Assembly (NCBI GenBank): GCA_907165135.1
Contig: OU015568.1
Coordinates: 9,556,501 to 9,620,500, forward strand
Direction: 5' to 3'
DNA length: 64,000 bases
From: Oikopleura dioica
Taxonomy: Eukaryota > Chordata > Appendicularia > Copelata > Oikopleuridae
Below are positions 48,881 to 62,231 of the stretch, piece by piece (position 1 is the stretch's first letter; each line of letters opens with the position of its first letter). A program made the translations under genes and the position numbers. The notes beneath the pieces are model-generated. The model was not told where the DNA came from. It made no database searches and saw nothing but the letters and a program-made list of their open reading frames with translations.

Positions 48881-50458
48881 ATGTGGAACTGGACATGGTG
48901 GCCGCTCATTTTCACGATTCTAGGATGCTTTCTTCTCAACATTTTAATTGACAAACAGCATAAATTAGTCACCTCGCTCACACATCTTCAAGAGGCCCTT
49001 TCTCATGTCCATTATGAACAGGCAAAAGTACAATTATACCCCCTCTTTCTTTGCTTCACTTTCTTTTAAGACCTCTTTGGTGCACTTTCACGTGGAAAAG
49101 TCCAACCGCGATCTACGCCGAGCAATGACCCAACAATTCGAGTACATGCGCGATTTGACCATGTCCTCCCGCAGCCGTTTCATTCGTCTCAAAGGTCTTG
49201 CCGAAGAGGTGAACGAAACGAATATCGTCCTCGAGGAGCGGTTGATTGAACTCTTTCAATACCTCGGCGAGGATCTGATCAAAGGAGATATTGAAAGAGT
49301 CAATCGAATTGGCAAGAAAAAGGACGGATTCAATCGGGTTGTTATGGCGGAGCTGCATTCGCATGCGACAAAGCAACGACTTTTACGAAGAGCTGTCAAG
49401 TTGAGAAACACGCAGTACGCCATTCAAGGTAAAACCATAACCAAACCTTTTTTTTCATTCAATTTTCTCTTGTAGATGATCTGACGAATGTGAAGCTCCA
49501 CAACGTGATTGAGCCCCCGCACGACCACGAGGATCATCCACACGAGTGCGGGCTCTTAAATTTCGTCTCGGCTCCTGAGGACTTCGGAAAGTCACTGAAA
49601 CACTACGGCGCATGGTTCGGCGATCCACTTTCTGAGGAAGAGACTGTCTGGACGATGCCCAATTTTTACAAAACGAAAGAGTTTCAAGAGTACGCCTCGT
49701 TATCCGATTTGATTGCTCACCGCAGTTCACGGGCTTACAAGCTCAAATATCCGTGGGCAGGGACCGGACACATCGCTTACAACAACTCCATTTATTTCAA
49801 CAAATTCAACTCTTCCACCATGGTCAAGTACGATCTCAAAACAGACGATTATTTGGAAGCAGATTTGCCAGATGCGCTTTTTGCTAATTTTGGGCCGTAT
49901 CAAGTCAGTGCTTATACTGATTTTGACTTCGCTGCTGATGAAGAGGGATTGTGGGTGATCCATTCGACGCACCAAAATACCCTTGGTAAGTGCGCGGATG
50001 AGCCACGTCTTGAAACTACTACTAGTAGATTCTAAGACAGCCGAAAAATTTGAAATTATCCTTGTTGTCTCCCAATCATGACTGTTTTTCTAGACATTGT
50101 TGTTACCAAGCTTACTCATGACCTGCACATCGTTCAATCTTTCCGAACGAACTGGCGAAAGCAGTGGTCGGGCAACGCGTTTATGGCATGTGGCGTCCTC
50201 TACGTCCTGAAAAAGTACGATCAAAAGAACACGATCATAAACTTCGCGTACGACACCCATTCAAAACAGTATCGCCATTTGCAAATACCCTTCGAAATTC
50301 GTTACGGCGCCATGACTAGTTTGAGCTACAATCACAAAGAGAAACGACTCTACGGCTGGGACAATCAGCACTTGGTTGCCTATGATCTCGAGTTTTTCTC
50401 TTCTACTGCTGTTGATACCTGGATGCACCTCAATCAGCCGGGTGCACTGGACTTGTAG
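48881..50458 (+). CDS. Type II membrane protein with coiled coil and olfactomedin domain
   Basis: Gliomedin/colmedin-like layout: a short cytosolic end, then a membrane anchor (WTWWPLIFTILGCFLLNIL, residues ~3-21), a helical coiled-coil stalk to about residue 170, then a His/Asp-rich hinge (EPPHDHEDHPHECG). The C-terminal olfactomedin domain is extracellular, with FGKSLKHYGAWFGDPL, KYPWAGTGHIAYNNSIYF, NSSTMVKYDLKTDDYLEAD, DFDFAADEEGLWVIHSTH and YNHKEKRLYGWDNQHLVAYD. The Asp/Asn residues of the calcium site are visible. Four exons, GT-AG. No collagen repeat is seen, so it is not true gliomedin. Role in cell-surface adhesion is inferred. Confidence 0.85.
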
Positions 50459-50795
50459 ATTCTTTAATATTTTCTTGCTTCTTGAATTGTATAGAACTCG
50501 TTTTGTCTTCCTCTTCCATTTTCGATCATTGTATTTATGAAACATTTTCTATATAATCCAAGCTCCAATTTTAGTATATTCAATCCACTTTTACCTGCTC
50601 CATTCGTATATAACTTCTATTTTCTGTTTCGCTCAGTATAAAATTTCTGTAACTAATTCTATAATACGAAGCCCTACGCGCTCCTTGTGGCGATGAGCGC
50701 TAGAAGTCGGCTATCGATATCATTTTTTTCTGTAAAGGATTTCTTATTTAGTAAAATTAAAATTGCAAAAGTATGAGTAATTTTTTTCAGAAATA

Positions 50796-51276
50796 ATGCC
50801 GAGAGCAGGTGCGTCTCGGCCGCATCTCTCGAGCCAGTCTGATGAAGAGGCAAACGGACCGGAGGTTGTTGTCCGTCCATCTCCTGCTAGACCAAGGCGA
50901 TCGAAGAATGATACGCTAAAAATCAGGCCAAGGTCTTTCATGGACGTCGACGAAGGTACAAATAAGCTTTTGAAAAGGCCGTGTTTTCATCCTTTTTAGA
51001 CCCTCTTCCTCGTTTTATTTGGGAGGCTTTCAAAAAGATAGAAGATCCTAATACCCAGAGCGATACTCAGCGAGACATTCTTGTAAATAAATACAAAAGG
51101 TGAGCAATTTTCGAAATCAAGGAAGAGAGCCTCAATTTTCCCTCAATTTTAGCATCAGCCTCGCGAATCGCCAGAAGTTCATCGAATGCGTGCTGCACAA
51201 TCTCAAAATCGTCCTCGCGTTTTTGAGCGAGAACGAAAAAGGAAATAAAAAGGAATCGGATTATTACACAAACTAG
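50796..51276 (+). CDS. Small unknown protein, ~125 residues
   Basis: Three exons (50796-50956, about 50999-51101, 51152-51276), joined in phase by GT-AG introns of ~42-51 bp. The start is 5 nt after a tttttttcag acceptor. The N-terminal half is disordered and basic (RPSPARPRRSKNDTLKIRPR); the second half is helical (PRFIWEAFKKIED, then RQKFIECVLHNLKIVLAFLS). The layout suggests a small nuclear or adaptor protein, but I recognise no family. Confidence 0.6.
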
Positions 51277-51411
51277 CTCTGTCTGTGTCATGAGCTTGGC
51301 CAAATATTTGATTGAAAAAAACCCTATTGTTGTAAAAGGCCACTCGAGCCCAGGGCCGTAGCCCCTACTTTCTGCAAATATTATTCTTAACTTTTGCGAA
51401 TAACAAGAGAA

Positions 51412-53464
51412 ATGGAAAATTATACGAAGGAGCAAATTGTTGGAAGAGGCGCCTATGGAACTGTTTTTCTTTGCAGGCGAAAAGATGGTGGTCCAAACGC
51501 TCAGACATGCATTCTCAAAGAAATTCCAATGGAAACGATGAGCCAGGAAGAACGCGAATCAGCTAGAAATGAAGTAGAAATTCTAAAAGTTCTCAATCAT
51601 CCGAATATCGTGCGCTACATCGATTCGGAGTTCCAGTCCCGCGCCATCGTCATTGTCATGGAATACGTCACTGGCGGAACCTTGTTCGACTTTATTCAAC
51701 GAAGAAAAGACGACTATATCCCAGAAGAAAAAATAATCAGCCTCTTCGTGCAAATCACCGTCGCATTGAGCCACATTCATTCAAAAAATATTCTTCACAG
51801 AGATCTGAAAACGCAAAATTTACTTATTGATAGACACCACCAAGTCGTCAAGATTTCTGACTTTGGCATTTCGAAAGTTTTGAATTCAAAGGTGAACTCT
51901 TTCTTCCCACTTCTTTTATCTAGCTAATACTGTAGTCGAAAGCGCTCACTGTCGTTGGAACACCATGTTACATCTCCCCAGAGGTCTGCGACAAGAGTCC
52001 CTATAATCAAAAGTCCGATATTTGGGCGCTTGGATGCATTTTATACGAGCTGTGCATGCTGAAAAGGGCGTTCGAAGCTGCCTCTCTTCCTGCGCTTGTG
52101 ATGAAGATCATGAGAGCAAACTACGATCCCCGCCACCGATTTACTCAGAAAACCTCCGACGAATCATTTCAAAGTGCCTCTCCTTGGAACCTCATCGTCG
52201 GCCAACGACAAGTCAGCTTCTTTGCGAACCGATTCTTTTCTCATCCATGCTTCCGCTTTACGCGAGCATTGGTGCGTACGTTCCATCTTCCAACAAGCGA
52301 AAAGTAAAGAACAGCAGCGCCCAGTCAAATCCAATCAAATCTCATCTACGTTCGAGTAAGGTGTTTCTCTGGGGCGATGGGCACCTGACCCCAAGAGAGT
52401 TACCAGTGCCGAATGATGTTGGAGTTGTGAACAATGTTCTGATCAGTGGTGGTGTTAGGGTTGGAACGACAGATCAGGTTCTTTGTCAGATTATAATGTT
52501 GAAGTTATTTTCAAAATAAGGACATCGTTCTCGCCTGGGATGCTTCAGTCTCGGCTAACGGCCTGGCTCAATACGAGCCAAGGCGAATCGGCAAGTCCAA
52601 ATTTCGAGATGTGGCAGCGGGTCAAGGGTTTCTCGCCGCCATTACTGATCGAGGAGTTCTCGTCGTAGCAAAGGCACCTGATTTTGACCCTCAAATTGTC
52701 GAGTCATTCCTGGGTATGGACTGTACTCAAGTTGCTGCCGGTCCAAGACATGTTATCGCTCTCACTGCGGAGGGCGAAGTATGGTGTGTTTTCAATGATA
52801 AGCTGACGGACATAACAACAGGTGAGAACAACCGAAAGTGCTTCTTTTGTTAAAGTCGTATAGTCAAGCGATTAAAGCCCGAGCTTTGCCCGCTAAACAA
52901 AAACCAAAATACCCCCGCTCAGAAAATTTTTTGTGGCCCTGGTGCATCCGCCGCTATCACTGAAACGGGCCGATTGTATGTCCGAGGACGGAATGTCGAA
53001 AACCGGCTCATGCTTGACAGGCCTTCTTCGATGGTCAATTCTGCTGACTCTTTTACAGAAGTGAAGCTTGATTTCCCTGTCAAATCGATCACCATTGGCG
53101 AAAATCATTCGGCAGTGATTTCGAATTTCGGAAATCTTTACCTTGTCGGAAGTAACAAGCATGGAGCATTAGGAGATTCGTTTTCCAGTTCCCGTTCAGT
53201 CGTGCTGAGAGAACTAGCTTGCCCGGTTAGCCAAGTTGCCGTGGGAATAGGTACATCACGATCCGTTTTCAAAAATTAGCTTCCAATATAGCGTATACTT
53301 GTGCGCTGTGCCAAGACGGGACAATTTGGACATGGGGTCGGGCGATTCGCGGACAACTCGGGCGCAACCCAGAGCCAGCTGACTCTCCCCGCCGCGTGGA
53401 TATTGACAATGCGATTTCTGTCTCTTCGAGTGACGGAATCACTCTTGTTGCTGTTAAATCATAG
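51412..53464 (+). CDS. NEK8: NIMA-related kinase with RCC1-like repeats (NEK8/NEK9 type)
   Basis: N-terminal Ser/Thr kinase: [18 protein letters not shown], the Lys in [35 protein letters not shown] and [15 protein letters not shown]. It is followed by RCC1-type blades ([77 protein letters not shown]). NEK8 acts at the ciliary inversin compartment; NEK9 acts in mitosis. About 630 residues with no C-terminal coiled coil, which favours NEK8. A C4 run at 52128-52131 needs one more C to join NYDP to [10 protein letters not shown]. Introns small and GT-AG. Ends 78 bp before the NCAPG ATG. Confidence 0.88.
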
Positions 53465-53542
53465 TTTTTATCAACTTTCAATAAATGCAATGACCTTCCA
53501 TTTTTTATTGATTTTTTTTATAATCCGACGAGAAGACAAAAA

Positions 53543-56500
53543 ATGAGCACGATCATATTTTGAAATTCTTTGTTCGCCTTTGCATCGAAATCACAGAAGT
53601 TGACATGGATGCGCGAAATGATCTTGAGGACCAAGAGAACGACCCTGAATTGAATGGAGACTCGTACGCCATTGAGATTGTCTTGGAGACGCTTGCTTCA
53701 ATGATGGTCGTCAGATCCGCTGTTATCAGATCCCGCTCTTGTGAGCTTACTGGTCTGCTTCTCACTGAGATCCCACAAGAATACGAGCTCACTCTTCCTG
53801 TAAGTAAAGTAGCAGTCTTCCTCGTTTTCAATCGTTTCGCTGATTCGCTGATTCATTTTTAGCTGATTACAAATTTGACTGAATCGCTGATAGTCCGTGC
53901 TAACGATACGAGTTCTCATGTCCGTCTTCTCGCCCTGGACGCCATGACCAGACTTCAAAATTTCAGAGATCGCGACTGTAAAGTAATGGCGCAGTACTTG
54001 AAATCCATGCGATCAGAGCCAGTTGCGGAGAATCGCGCAATGGCTGTCAAGCGATGCTCGTTGAATAAAGAGACGTTGTTGGATACAATTGATAGATGTC
54101 TCGATGTAGACGTGAATGTTCGAGCGGAAGCGTTGAAAAGATCGCTGGAAAAGTGAAACACCATGTATTGACCCCCGCACAAGTTCTTTCGCTCCTCAAG
54201 CACGGACTTGAAGATGAAGAACAAGTTCGCCAAATTGTTGTATCTAGCCTTCTCCCTTCCTGGCTGGCACACATCAGAAAGAACGGCACTAAAAATGAAA
54301 AAGGCAATTTAATCGACCTCGTCATCACCCTCGACCCATCATCGACTGACGCGAACTCATTGGAAACCGCTCGAGAGACGATTGAAGTAGTTTTCGATCA
54401 ATGGTCGAATCTAGAGGACTTGATTCAACATTATTGCAAGGCGTCGGAGAGGTTGGTTACTTCTTCCATGCTGCCGAATGTCGACGGTGAGGGAGTTTTG
54501 GGCACAGCTGTAGCATTTACTTGGTATCATCTTATCCAGAGAGCAGTAAAATTAGGCGATGCCGAACAATACATGCCACAGGTATAGTTAGCAGCTCTGT
54601 CCGTTGTTACATAATATCTTAGTTTCCTGAGTATTGCGATCTAATTGAAGAACGCGCCGGAAAGATCATTTACATACGCGAGCAGCTAGAAGCTTTGATG
54701 TCCGAGAGTTCACAAGATTACACCGAAAATCCAGATTACTCTGACTTGCATGTCCAGCTAGAAGATCATCTGTTTGAGCTTAAATGGCTTATCAAAGCTG
54801 TGTCTTTTTTCGAAATCAGTCTTGATCCTATGAATCGTGAGAAGCTCAAAAGCCTGGTAACTTACATCGTCCTTCAGATGTCACCAGATGATCTGCAGGT
54901 ATGCAAAAGCTTATTTACTGTAACAGTTATTAAACTGTTTTTTCAGGCATTTTCTGAGAGTTTGGCGATTCTCGTGACAGAAGTAGCAAAAGCCGAGAAA
55001 CGGAAACGAAATGATATCGTGAAAGAGCTCGTCGAAGAGCTCCGAGAGCAGGGATCTGCACAGACCCAAGCAGCAACCAACGATGAAAGTCAGCCTTCGA
55101 GCACGCAAATAACTGAGGAACAGCTAGAAGAATTGAGAAACGAAATCGCAGATGTACAAATGAAGATCCACCAACTGCAGAGCGCACAACAAGATGCAAT
55201 TGAAGAGAAAAACTTTGCAGAAGCAAGTCGATTGGAGGAAGAAATGAAGCCATTCAAGGCGGACTTAGATGAGCTCAAAATTAGAAAGAATCAGACTAAA
55301 CGGCTTCCATCGACCATCAATGAGACAGCGGAAAATGAGGAGCATCGATTTACATACAGTTCTGCTACAAAGGTTATTATTTTGTTCTTTTACGCATTCC
55401 GTTAGGATTATTTAGGCTCTCATCGTACTAAACGGGCATATGTCGCGTTTGAAAAAGCTCGAACTTGGGCTTGATCAGTTCGTTAAAATTCTTGTCGTTC
55501 CTGTATTGATGAAGATTTCCATGAGCGAGATGACTGGAGAAAAGGTAAAATATGAAACCAAGGGTTTCAATGTTTTTGAGCGTCATTTTTTTAGCAACAA
55601 CCGATGCTTCTGCAAGAACAAGCGATCAAATTCCTCGGTCTTGTTTGCAGCATGAACTTGACTTTTGCCAAAGAATACTTTGCGATTTTGGTATTTATTG
55701 CTCAAAATGAAGTTGATAATGAGATTGTTCACTCTGCAACTCGTTGTGCGGCAATAAACTCAATAATTGACCTGTCACTTATCTACGATCGTGAGCTGAC
55801 GAAAGACCTGGATACAACGCAGTTAGATTCCATTCTTCAGTCGACGAAGAATGAGAGCACATGGGGAGATACAGTCATTAACGCATCCTCAGTGATTGAA
55901 GATGGTCCGCAGGTAGAGCCGTGTCCGTTGAATATGATTTCTAACAGAGTTTTAGGCAACCTGTGCTAAATTGCTCGTCAGAGTTCTACGAGAAAGAAGA
56001 GATGAAGTAAACAAGGACGCTCAGGAAATCGCCATCGACGGGCTGGTATCCCTTCAGTTGGCTCATAGAACACCGTCTGCTGCTCTCCAGCTTCAAGTTC
56101 TCCTGCACATTTGCAGCAAAGAGTACCATGGACATGATATGGCAGATTATCGAAAAGCGATGATGCGAATTGTTCTGAACGAAGAAGGTAACTGCTCGAT
56201 AGTCTTCCTTGATGTCACTGTTTGATATTTTAGCCTTCAAAATGCTCGAATCCACACTGCGCCTTGGTATCCGACACATCATTGCTAACCAAGACAATCT
56301 CGCGGACCTTGATGGAGCTAGTGCTGAACGTCTTCTTCCTCTGATCTTTACTCTCGCGAATCCCGAGGCCTTCCACAAGGCATCAGATGAGCGAATGAAG
56401 AATCAGATCGTTGACGTCGTAAGAGTCCCCTTACGCCTATCTCTCGTCATTCTCGAAACTGTCAAGGAGCACATGGGCTTGCTTAGCGTCACTTGGGTAC

Positions 56501-57216
56501 TTCTGAAGCTTTGCAAGAAACTTGATATCACGATGCCGGTTCAACTTATTTGTAACGAAGAAAAGGTAGTCATTCGAATTTTTAACCAACATAAAACCAG
56601 TTTTTAGTTTGAGGAGACTCTTCCATTGAGGGAGGACATCTACCGAATCATCGAGGCGCTAGAAGAACTAGAACCTCTCATCAAAGAGCGACATGCGAAA
56701 GATGCGGTTCGAGATCTCCTTCGTAATTTCCAAAAGCAGGTGCAAGTTATTGTTGCAGTCGAGCAAAGAATAGAAGTAATGAAACAGGAAGAGCAGGAAA
56801 AGAAAGAAAAGGCTGAAAAAGCTGAAAAGAAACGAAAGTCGAAGGGTAAGAAAAAGTCGCTTGAGAGTGTCCCCGAAGAAGAACTCGAAGAAGGAATCGA
56901 GCAAATCAATTTGTCGCCGGATTCTAGCCAGGAGCCAGAGCCAGCTGATCTTGAGGCTAGTTCTAGCGGCGCCGAACTGCCAATTCCAGCAAAGAAGGCA
57001 AAGAAAACTCCGGCAAAGAAGGCTCGATCTTCCCGCGCTAAAAGTGGCCCGGCATCGTCTCAATCCGCCAATGAGCAATCCGGCAATGAGATGGAGCCGC
57101 CAGAGGTAAAAAATCTAAAGACAAGGAAGAGAATTTCAAACATATTTTCAGATAATTCCCAAGGAACGACGAGGTTCAAGACGATCGAAGCGCACTTCGG
57201 GCAAGAGAAAGCCTGA
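53543..57216 (+). CDS. NCAPG: Condensin I subunit G
   Basis: HEAT-repeat subunit of condensin I, needed for mitotic chromosome compaction. Recognised from the order of blocks: KFFVRLCIEITEVDMDARND, HVRLLALDAMTRLQNFRDRD, KVKHHVLTPAQVLSLLKHGL, SLVTYIVLQMSPDDLQ, coiled EIADVQMKIHQLQSAQQDAI, LDQFVKILVVPVLMKISMSE, and a Lys-rich tail (KRKSKGKKKS; KKAKKTPAKKARSSRAKS). About nine exons. Two single-base gaps are needed: at TTTT 53558-53561 (so that the ATG at 53543 reads into the protein) and near 54130-54134 (VRAEA to EKIAGK). If the first is not an error, the start is the ATG at 53605. Slightly short at the N-terminus compared with the family. Confidence 0.9.
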
Positions 57217-57347
57217 CTCACAAGAAAGTTCTTGAAAGATCACTGTTCACATTTACACTGCCGTATTTACTCACCACATTCCACATTATTTCGGCTGTCA
57301 TCACTCCCACATGAATCTCAAAGTCGAAGTCTGTACCTTTTTTAGAC

Positions 57348-59300
57348 ATGTCTTGGTACAAATGTTTCTATAAAATTGGGCTGCACGAGTCGGAACGTAT
57401 TCTACTGGAAGTCGGTGGAGACGGATCATTTCTAGTGCGCCCGTCATCGTCGACTCAAGGGCAAAATACTTTGTCGTATCGAAGTGGAAATGAAGTTTCG
57501 CACATTCGAATCGGCTGGAATGGAGACTCGTATGGTTCTTGTTGAATAAATGAATGTAATGCGAATGAATTTCCTTTTTAGAATTTTCTGATTCTGTTGG
57601 AGAAAGATTCGCGACGATTGACGATTTGATCGAACACTATCTTGAGAATAAAATCCATCCTCGAAATGGACACGAAGTCCAACTCAGAAGCCCCCTTCGT
57701 CTTGACTCGCAGCCGCCTTCGAGTGAACTCTGGTATCACGGGACATTGCTGGGCGGAGACGCTGAACAACTATTAATTGACCAGCCGGACTCGTCGTTTC
57801 TCGTGCGTGAGAGTAGGACAAGTCTGGGCAACTACGCTCTTACAGTGAAAGTGAATAATAGAGTGAAACATATTAAAATCTATGCCGAAGGAAACCCAAG
57901 GAGATTTCACTTAGAGAGCGATCAGCAAGTCTTTGTTTGCCTCGAAGATCTAGTAAGGTATAAATCGAACAAAAGAGCGTATTGTATGAAGAACTTTCAA
58001 GGCACTACCGAGGCGGCCTAGTCGACTCCCAAAGTGAATTCATATGCACAAAGCATCCGATAAATAGAAGCTCCATTCCAGCAAATGATCTCGAAAGATG
58101 GCTCATCCGCAATCAGCAACGCCACGGCCACGAAAAAGAGTGGGAAGAACTTACACAGCATGAAACCAGCATGAAACTGCGGGAGAATATCGCAGTCGCG
58201 AGACAGCCAGAAAACATTCCTAAAAATCGGTACAAAAATATTTTACCGTACGACAGTTATCGGGTCATTCTAGGTGAGCTCTTCAATTTCAACAAATATA
58301 CTAAATGTTCTCTTCAGAAAAGCCACACCAAAGAACGAGCACCTTCAGACCTACAGATTACATAAATGGCAGTAAAGTCAGCCACTTTGACGAAGAAATC
58401 GGCAAGCAAAAAGGGAAAAGCTATATTTCAACCCAAGGTCCTTTGCCGAACACTGTCGAGGATTTCTGGTTCATGGTCATGCAAGAAAAATCATCAGCAA
58501 TTCTTATGATCGCAAATGAAGTCGAAAAGGAGCGCAAAAAGTGCGAGAAGTACTGGCCAGATAATGTGTACGCAATAAACTGCTGATAAATGTACTTGAA
58601 TATTTTCTTAGTAACGAGACAAAAATCTGGGGAAACGCGAAAGTAACTCTTTTGTCCGCTCGTCAGCCCGATCCAGCGTTTTGGGAACGGTTACTCCGCG
58701 TTGAGATCAATGGAAAAGCTCATCACGTGGTCCAATTCCAGTTCATCCTCTGGCCCGATTTCAGTACGCCCGATGATAGAAACATCGAGCAAGTATTACA
58801 ATACTTGGCCAGAGTTAAACAAATAACGAGAGAGGGCAACTACAATGGAGTGCCACTCAATACGGTCAGACTCTCTTCCTTGATTGCAATTTATTTAGTA
58901 GTTAATTAAATTAAAGCAATAAAATCGCTCAGAGTAGCTTATGATACAGAAACTTATTTTCAGGCTCGTTTTTGATCCATCGATTGAGCTCCGTAATTAA
59001 GTGAATCCTCCTATTAATCCGGCAGTAATCCAAATTTGAATAAGTAATAACCTAATAGTTCAGAGAGCACCAACTGTTGTCCACTGTTCGGCTGGGATTG
59101 GACGCTCGGGCGCAGTGATGGTGATCGATATGATATCAGATCAGCTAGAGTTTTACCAAGGAGATATAACCATTGACATCAAGAAGACAGTCACACATTG
59201 CCGCAAGCACCGTCACGGGATGGTACAAACCATCGAGCAATATAAATTCATAGCAAAAAGTACGCCACCTTTTTTACAAGAGGAGCATTTTGAAATTTAA
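57348..59300 (+). CDS. PTPN11: SHP-type tyrosine phosphatase (SH2-SH2-PTP)
   Basis: Cytosolic phosphatase that positively regulates receptor tyrosine kinase/Ras signalling. N-SH2: GDGSFLVRPSSSTQGQ ... HIRIGWNGDSY, IDDLIEHYLENK. C-SH2: WYHGTLLGGDAEQLLIDQ, SSFLVRESRTSLGNYALTVK, then YEELSRHYRGGLVD after a 47-bp intron. The PTP domain has KNRYKNILPYDSYRVIL, STQGPLPNTVEDFWFMV, FILWPDFSTPDDRN (WPD acid), VVHCSAGIGRSGAVMV (catalytic Cys, Arg) and GMVQTIEQYKF (Q-loop). The usual phosphotyrosine tail is absent: the protein stops at EEHFEI, just after the catalytic domain. The ATG lies 2 nt after a tttttag acceptor. The PTPN6/PTPN11 split is vertebrate; the symbol is approximate. Confidence 0.93.
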
Positions 59301-59625
59301 ATTCTAGCGATCGCGAGAAAGTCCAAAGAATTCACTCGAAGATGATCAAAAAATGAAAAACATGAATCACGCCAATTCTACTTCAACAAGCTTTCCTTCA
59401 AAAATCAACCTGTTCAAACCAAAGTCGACTAAAAACTTACTACTGCTCCAAATCCTTAATCCGCTAATTTTCCTTCCTTTTTTTCTTTTACATGATTCTT
59501 ATTCCTGTTCCCAAGTTTTCGGAAAAAACGATACTTGGAAATTCTACTTCAACTTTCAATTAAAAATTGATGATTTCTTTTTTTACAAAATTCTTTTCTT
59601 CTAGTTGATTCGGAATAGCGAAATC

Positions 59626-62231
59626 ATGGGTGAGGTGACAGAAATGCTCAAGCAGATTTCCTTCCTCGAGCGGGAGAAAAATGAAGCTGTTCTTGGTAAG
59701 CCACAGTTTGGAGTTTATCTTCCTTGATTGCGGCTTTTGTTATGCGAAATTGAATCAAATTTTAGGAATGGAACAAGCAGCAGAACACGGTCTCCTCCTG
59801 CTTCAACAAAAGTCCCAACTTCAACGCGATCTAGCCCAGGCAAATGAGCTGAACGGCAAAGCACTCATGGAAAACGAGGAGCTTCGAGCCGAGCTTGAAT
59901 TGAAAAACGCAGAGCTGGAGCAAATTCTCGAATCAGCGCACGACAACCGTAGGAATCAGATGCTCACTTCGATCGTCAACGAAGAGACGCTGCTTCAGGG
60001 GACGATGGCGCTGGAAGACAAGCTCCAAAACGAGTTGAAAAGGGCGAGGGATGAACTCTCAACCGCGCGGCAGCAGAATCATAATGATCGACAAGGTAAT
60101 AATTTCTCCCATTGCTGAAATTTAAAACACTGAATCAGAGGTAGAAAGACTGACAAAAGTCAACAACATCCTCAACTCTGACCTCGAGCGACTGGAAGCC
60201 AAAGTCGATCCTCTCGTGAAGGCGCAAAAAGAAGCGAAAGAGGCGGAGAAACGGCTCATTTCGGATTTCAACGAAATAGAAGAAGAAAACTGCCAGCTGC
60301 AGCGAAGCCTTGTTTATTACAAGGAGCAACAGTTGGCGGTTGACGAGCTTCAACATGCAATTGCCAGGCTTGAGGAGGACTCGAGCTTTTGGAAAGCAAA
60401 GTCGGAAGAGGAAGAATCAATCAAAAATGGTCCCGCAGAATTTATTAATCAATAATTGATAAAATTTGATTCTAGTGCTCCAATCTCAGCTTGAAGAGTG
60501 TCTTACGAGTCTGGAAAGAGAGAGGGAAGAAAAAATGGCCCTGAGGAGAGAGCTCAATGAAATTAATATTCCGTCTCCAAAGAGGTCATTTATTTGTGGC
60601 ATTAATGAGTTTAAGTTTTGCTTAAGAAATCATCTCTTGAATCCTGAAAATGTCATGCTTCCGGATAGTCCCGGTAAAGACGGAGATCAACAGCGAATGA
60701 GCGACAAGATCCGTAAGTTGATTATCGTGTTATTATCCATTTAGTCGGTTGATTTATTAAATCTATTATAATCAGAGCGAGTTGAAATCGAAAAAGAATG
60801 TTTACTGCGCGAGCTGGAAAACTCCTCAGAAATGGATATGATCAGGTTTGTTATTTTGATGTTGGCGGGTTATGCTAATTAACCTGATTCAGGCAACGGG
60901 CCCAAGGTGAACTCGAACGCTTGAAACGGGAAAACTCTCGATTGTCGGGGAGGATCGCGCAACTCGAGCAAGACCAGCATGAAAATCGAAAGCAACAAGC
61001 GACAGCTGATCACTTTGAAAATCGCCTCTCAGATCTCCAGAAACAATTCAATGTCGAAAAAGAAAGGGCGGATAATAATGACAAGGATGTCCTCAAAGCT
61101 AGGGATCATGTAAGTCGGCATTCTTACACAAGTCAGTTTTTTATCGATTTTTTGTCTGTAGGCATGCTCTACCTGTAATTTTTCCTTCGCGAAAGTAAGA
61201 TTTAGCTTTTTGTACTTGTACTTATCTAGGGTGGGAAAGAACATTTGATTGGTCAAAAATCAGCTAGGAAATTCCCCCACTCTAGTTTTGATGTTAACAT
61301 TTAGCTCTTATTCGATTTCGTATCTATTTATTTCCACTCTTCTCTCTCCTTTACGGATTCATTTTAGCTCGCTTCCGTATCGGAACAAATCGCGTCAATG
61401 TACCATCTACTCTGTCTCTCAAAGGGAACAGTTCCTGAACGAATTCTTCTCCGCCGAACTGTGCAAAATTGCAACCAGACACTGAACAAAAACGGCGCAG
61501 AAGAAAAATCGGCCGAAGATATGCCTAAAGATGCCCCCAAAGTTGAGGATGAAAAACAGACTCAATTGAAATCGCCCTCAACAGTCGAATCTATCGCTGA
61601 AGTAAGTAACAAATCAAGAGAACGAATTAAGTGGATATTTTCAGACGCTGAATGAACAAGTCCGACTTATAAAGTCGACGATCAACGATCAAATGAACGA
61701 TTCGAAGTCTTCCAGCAGCTCGGACAAGGAAAACGCAGCGCCAGACGAGACCGAAGCCGACCGCGATTCGGAGGTCATCGGCCTAAAAGCGCTCATTTCA
61801 TCGAAAAACGAACGAATCGCCACTTTGCGAACTGTACTCAAAGCGAACAAAACTACTGCCGAATCAGGTACAAAAACTCATATTTTGCTTAACTTCTTAA
61901 CTTTTTAGCGCTTGCATCACTGCGTCAAAAATACGATGACGAGCGAGAAATGGTCAACGAAACAATGGCGAAGCTTCGAAGCGAACTTCGCACACTAAAA
62001 GAAGACGCAGCCGTCTTTGCTTCGCTGCGCTCCGTCTTCTCCGCCCGCTGCGACGAATACGTCCTCCAGCTCGACGAGCTAACCCGACAGCTCAAGGCGG
62101 CGGAGGAAGAAAAGAAAACGCTCAATCGATTGCTCAGAATGGCGATTGAGCAAAAACTCGCTCTGACGCAGCAACTGGACGATATTAACTTTGAAGTTGA
62201 AACGCTGCGAAATTCTAGTACAAAAAGATGA
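59626..62231 (+). CDS. BICD: Bicaudal D dynein adaptor
   Basis: Coiled-coil adaptor that links dynein-dynactin to cargo (RAB6, RNP). The N-terminal coiled coil [16 protein letters not shown] contains [12 protein letters not shown], the CC1-box region. Next come long heptads ([20 protein letters not shown]), the [10 protein letters not shown] stretch, a Ser/Glu-rich linker ([17 protein letters not shown]) and the cargo-binding C-terminus: [75 protein letters not shown]. These match the strongly conserved BICD C-terminus. About ten exons, GT-AG. Total about 640 residues, shorter than vertebrate BICD (~820), mainly in the middle coils. The exon at 61369-61620 has variable composition. Confidence 0.94.

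Noticed and set aside
52855-52910. tRNA-like stretch in a NEK intron
   Set aside because: No A-box/B-box pair and no cloverleaf could be drawn.
56668-57078. Minus-strand frames opposite the NCAPG tail, rich in Leu/Phe
   Set aside because: They are the mirror of the Lys/Glu-rich coding tail of NCAPG.
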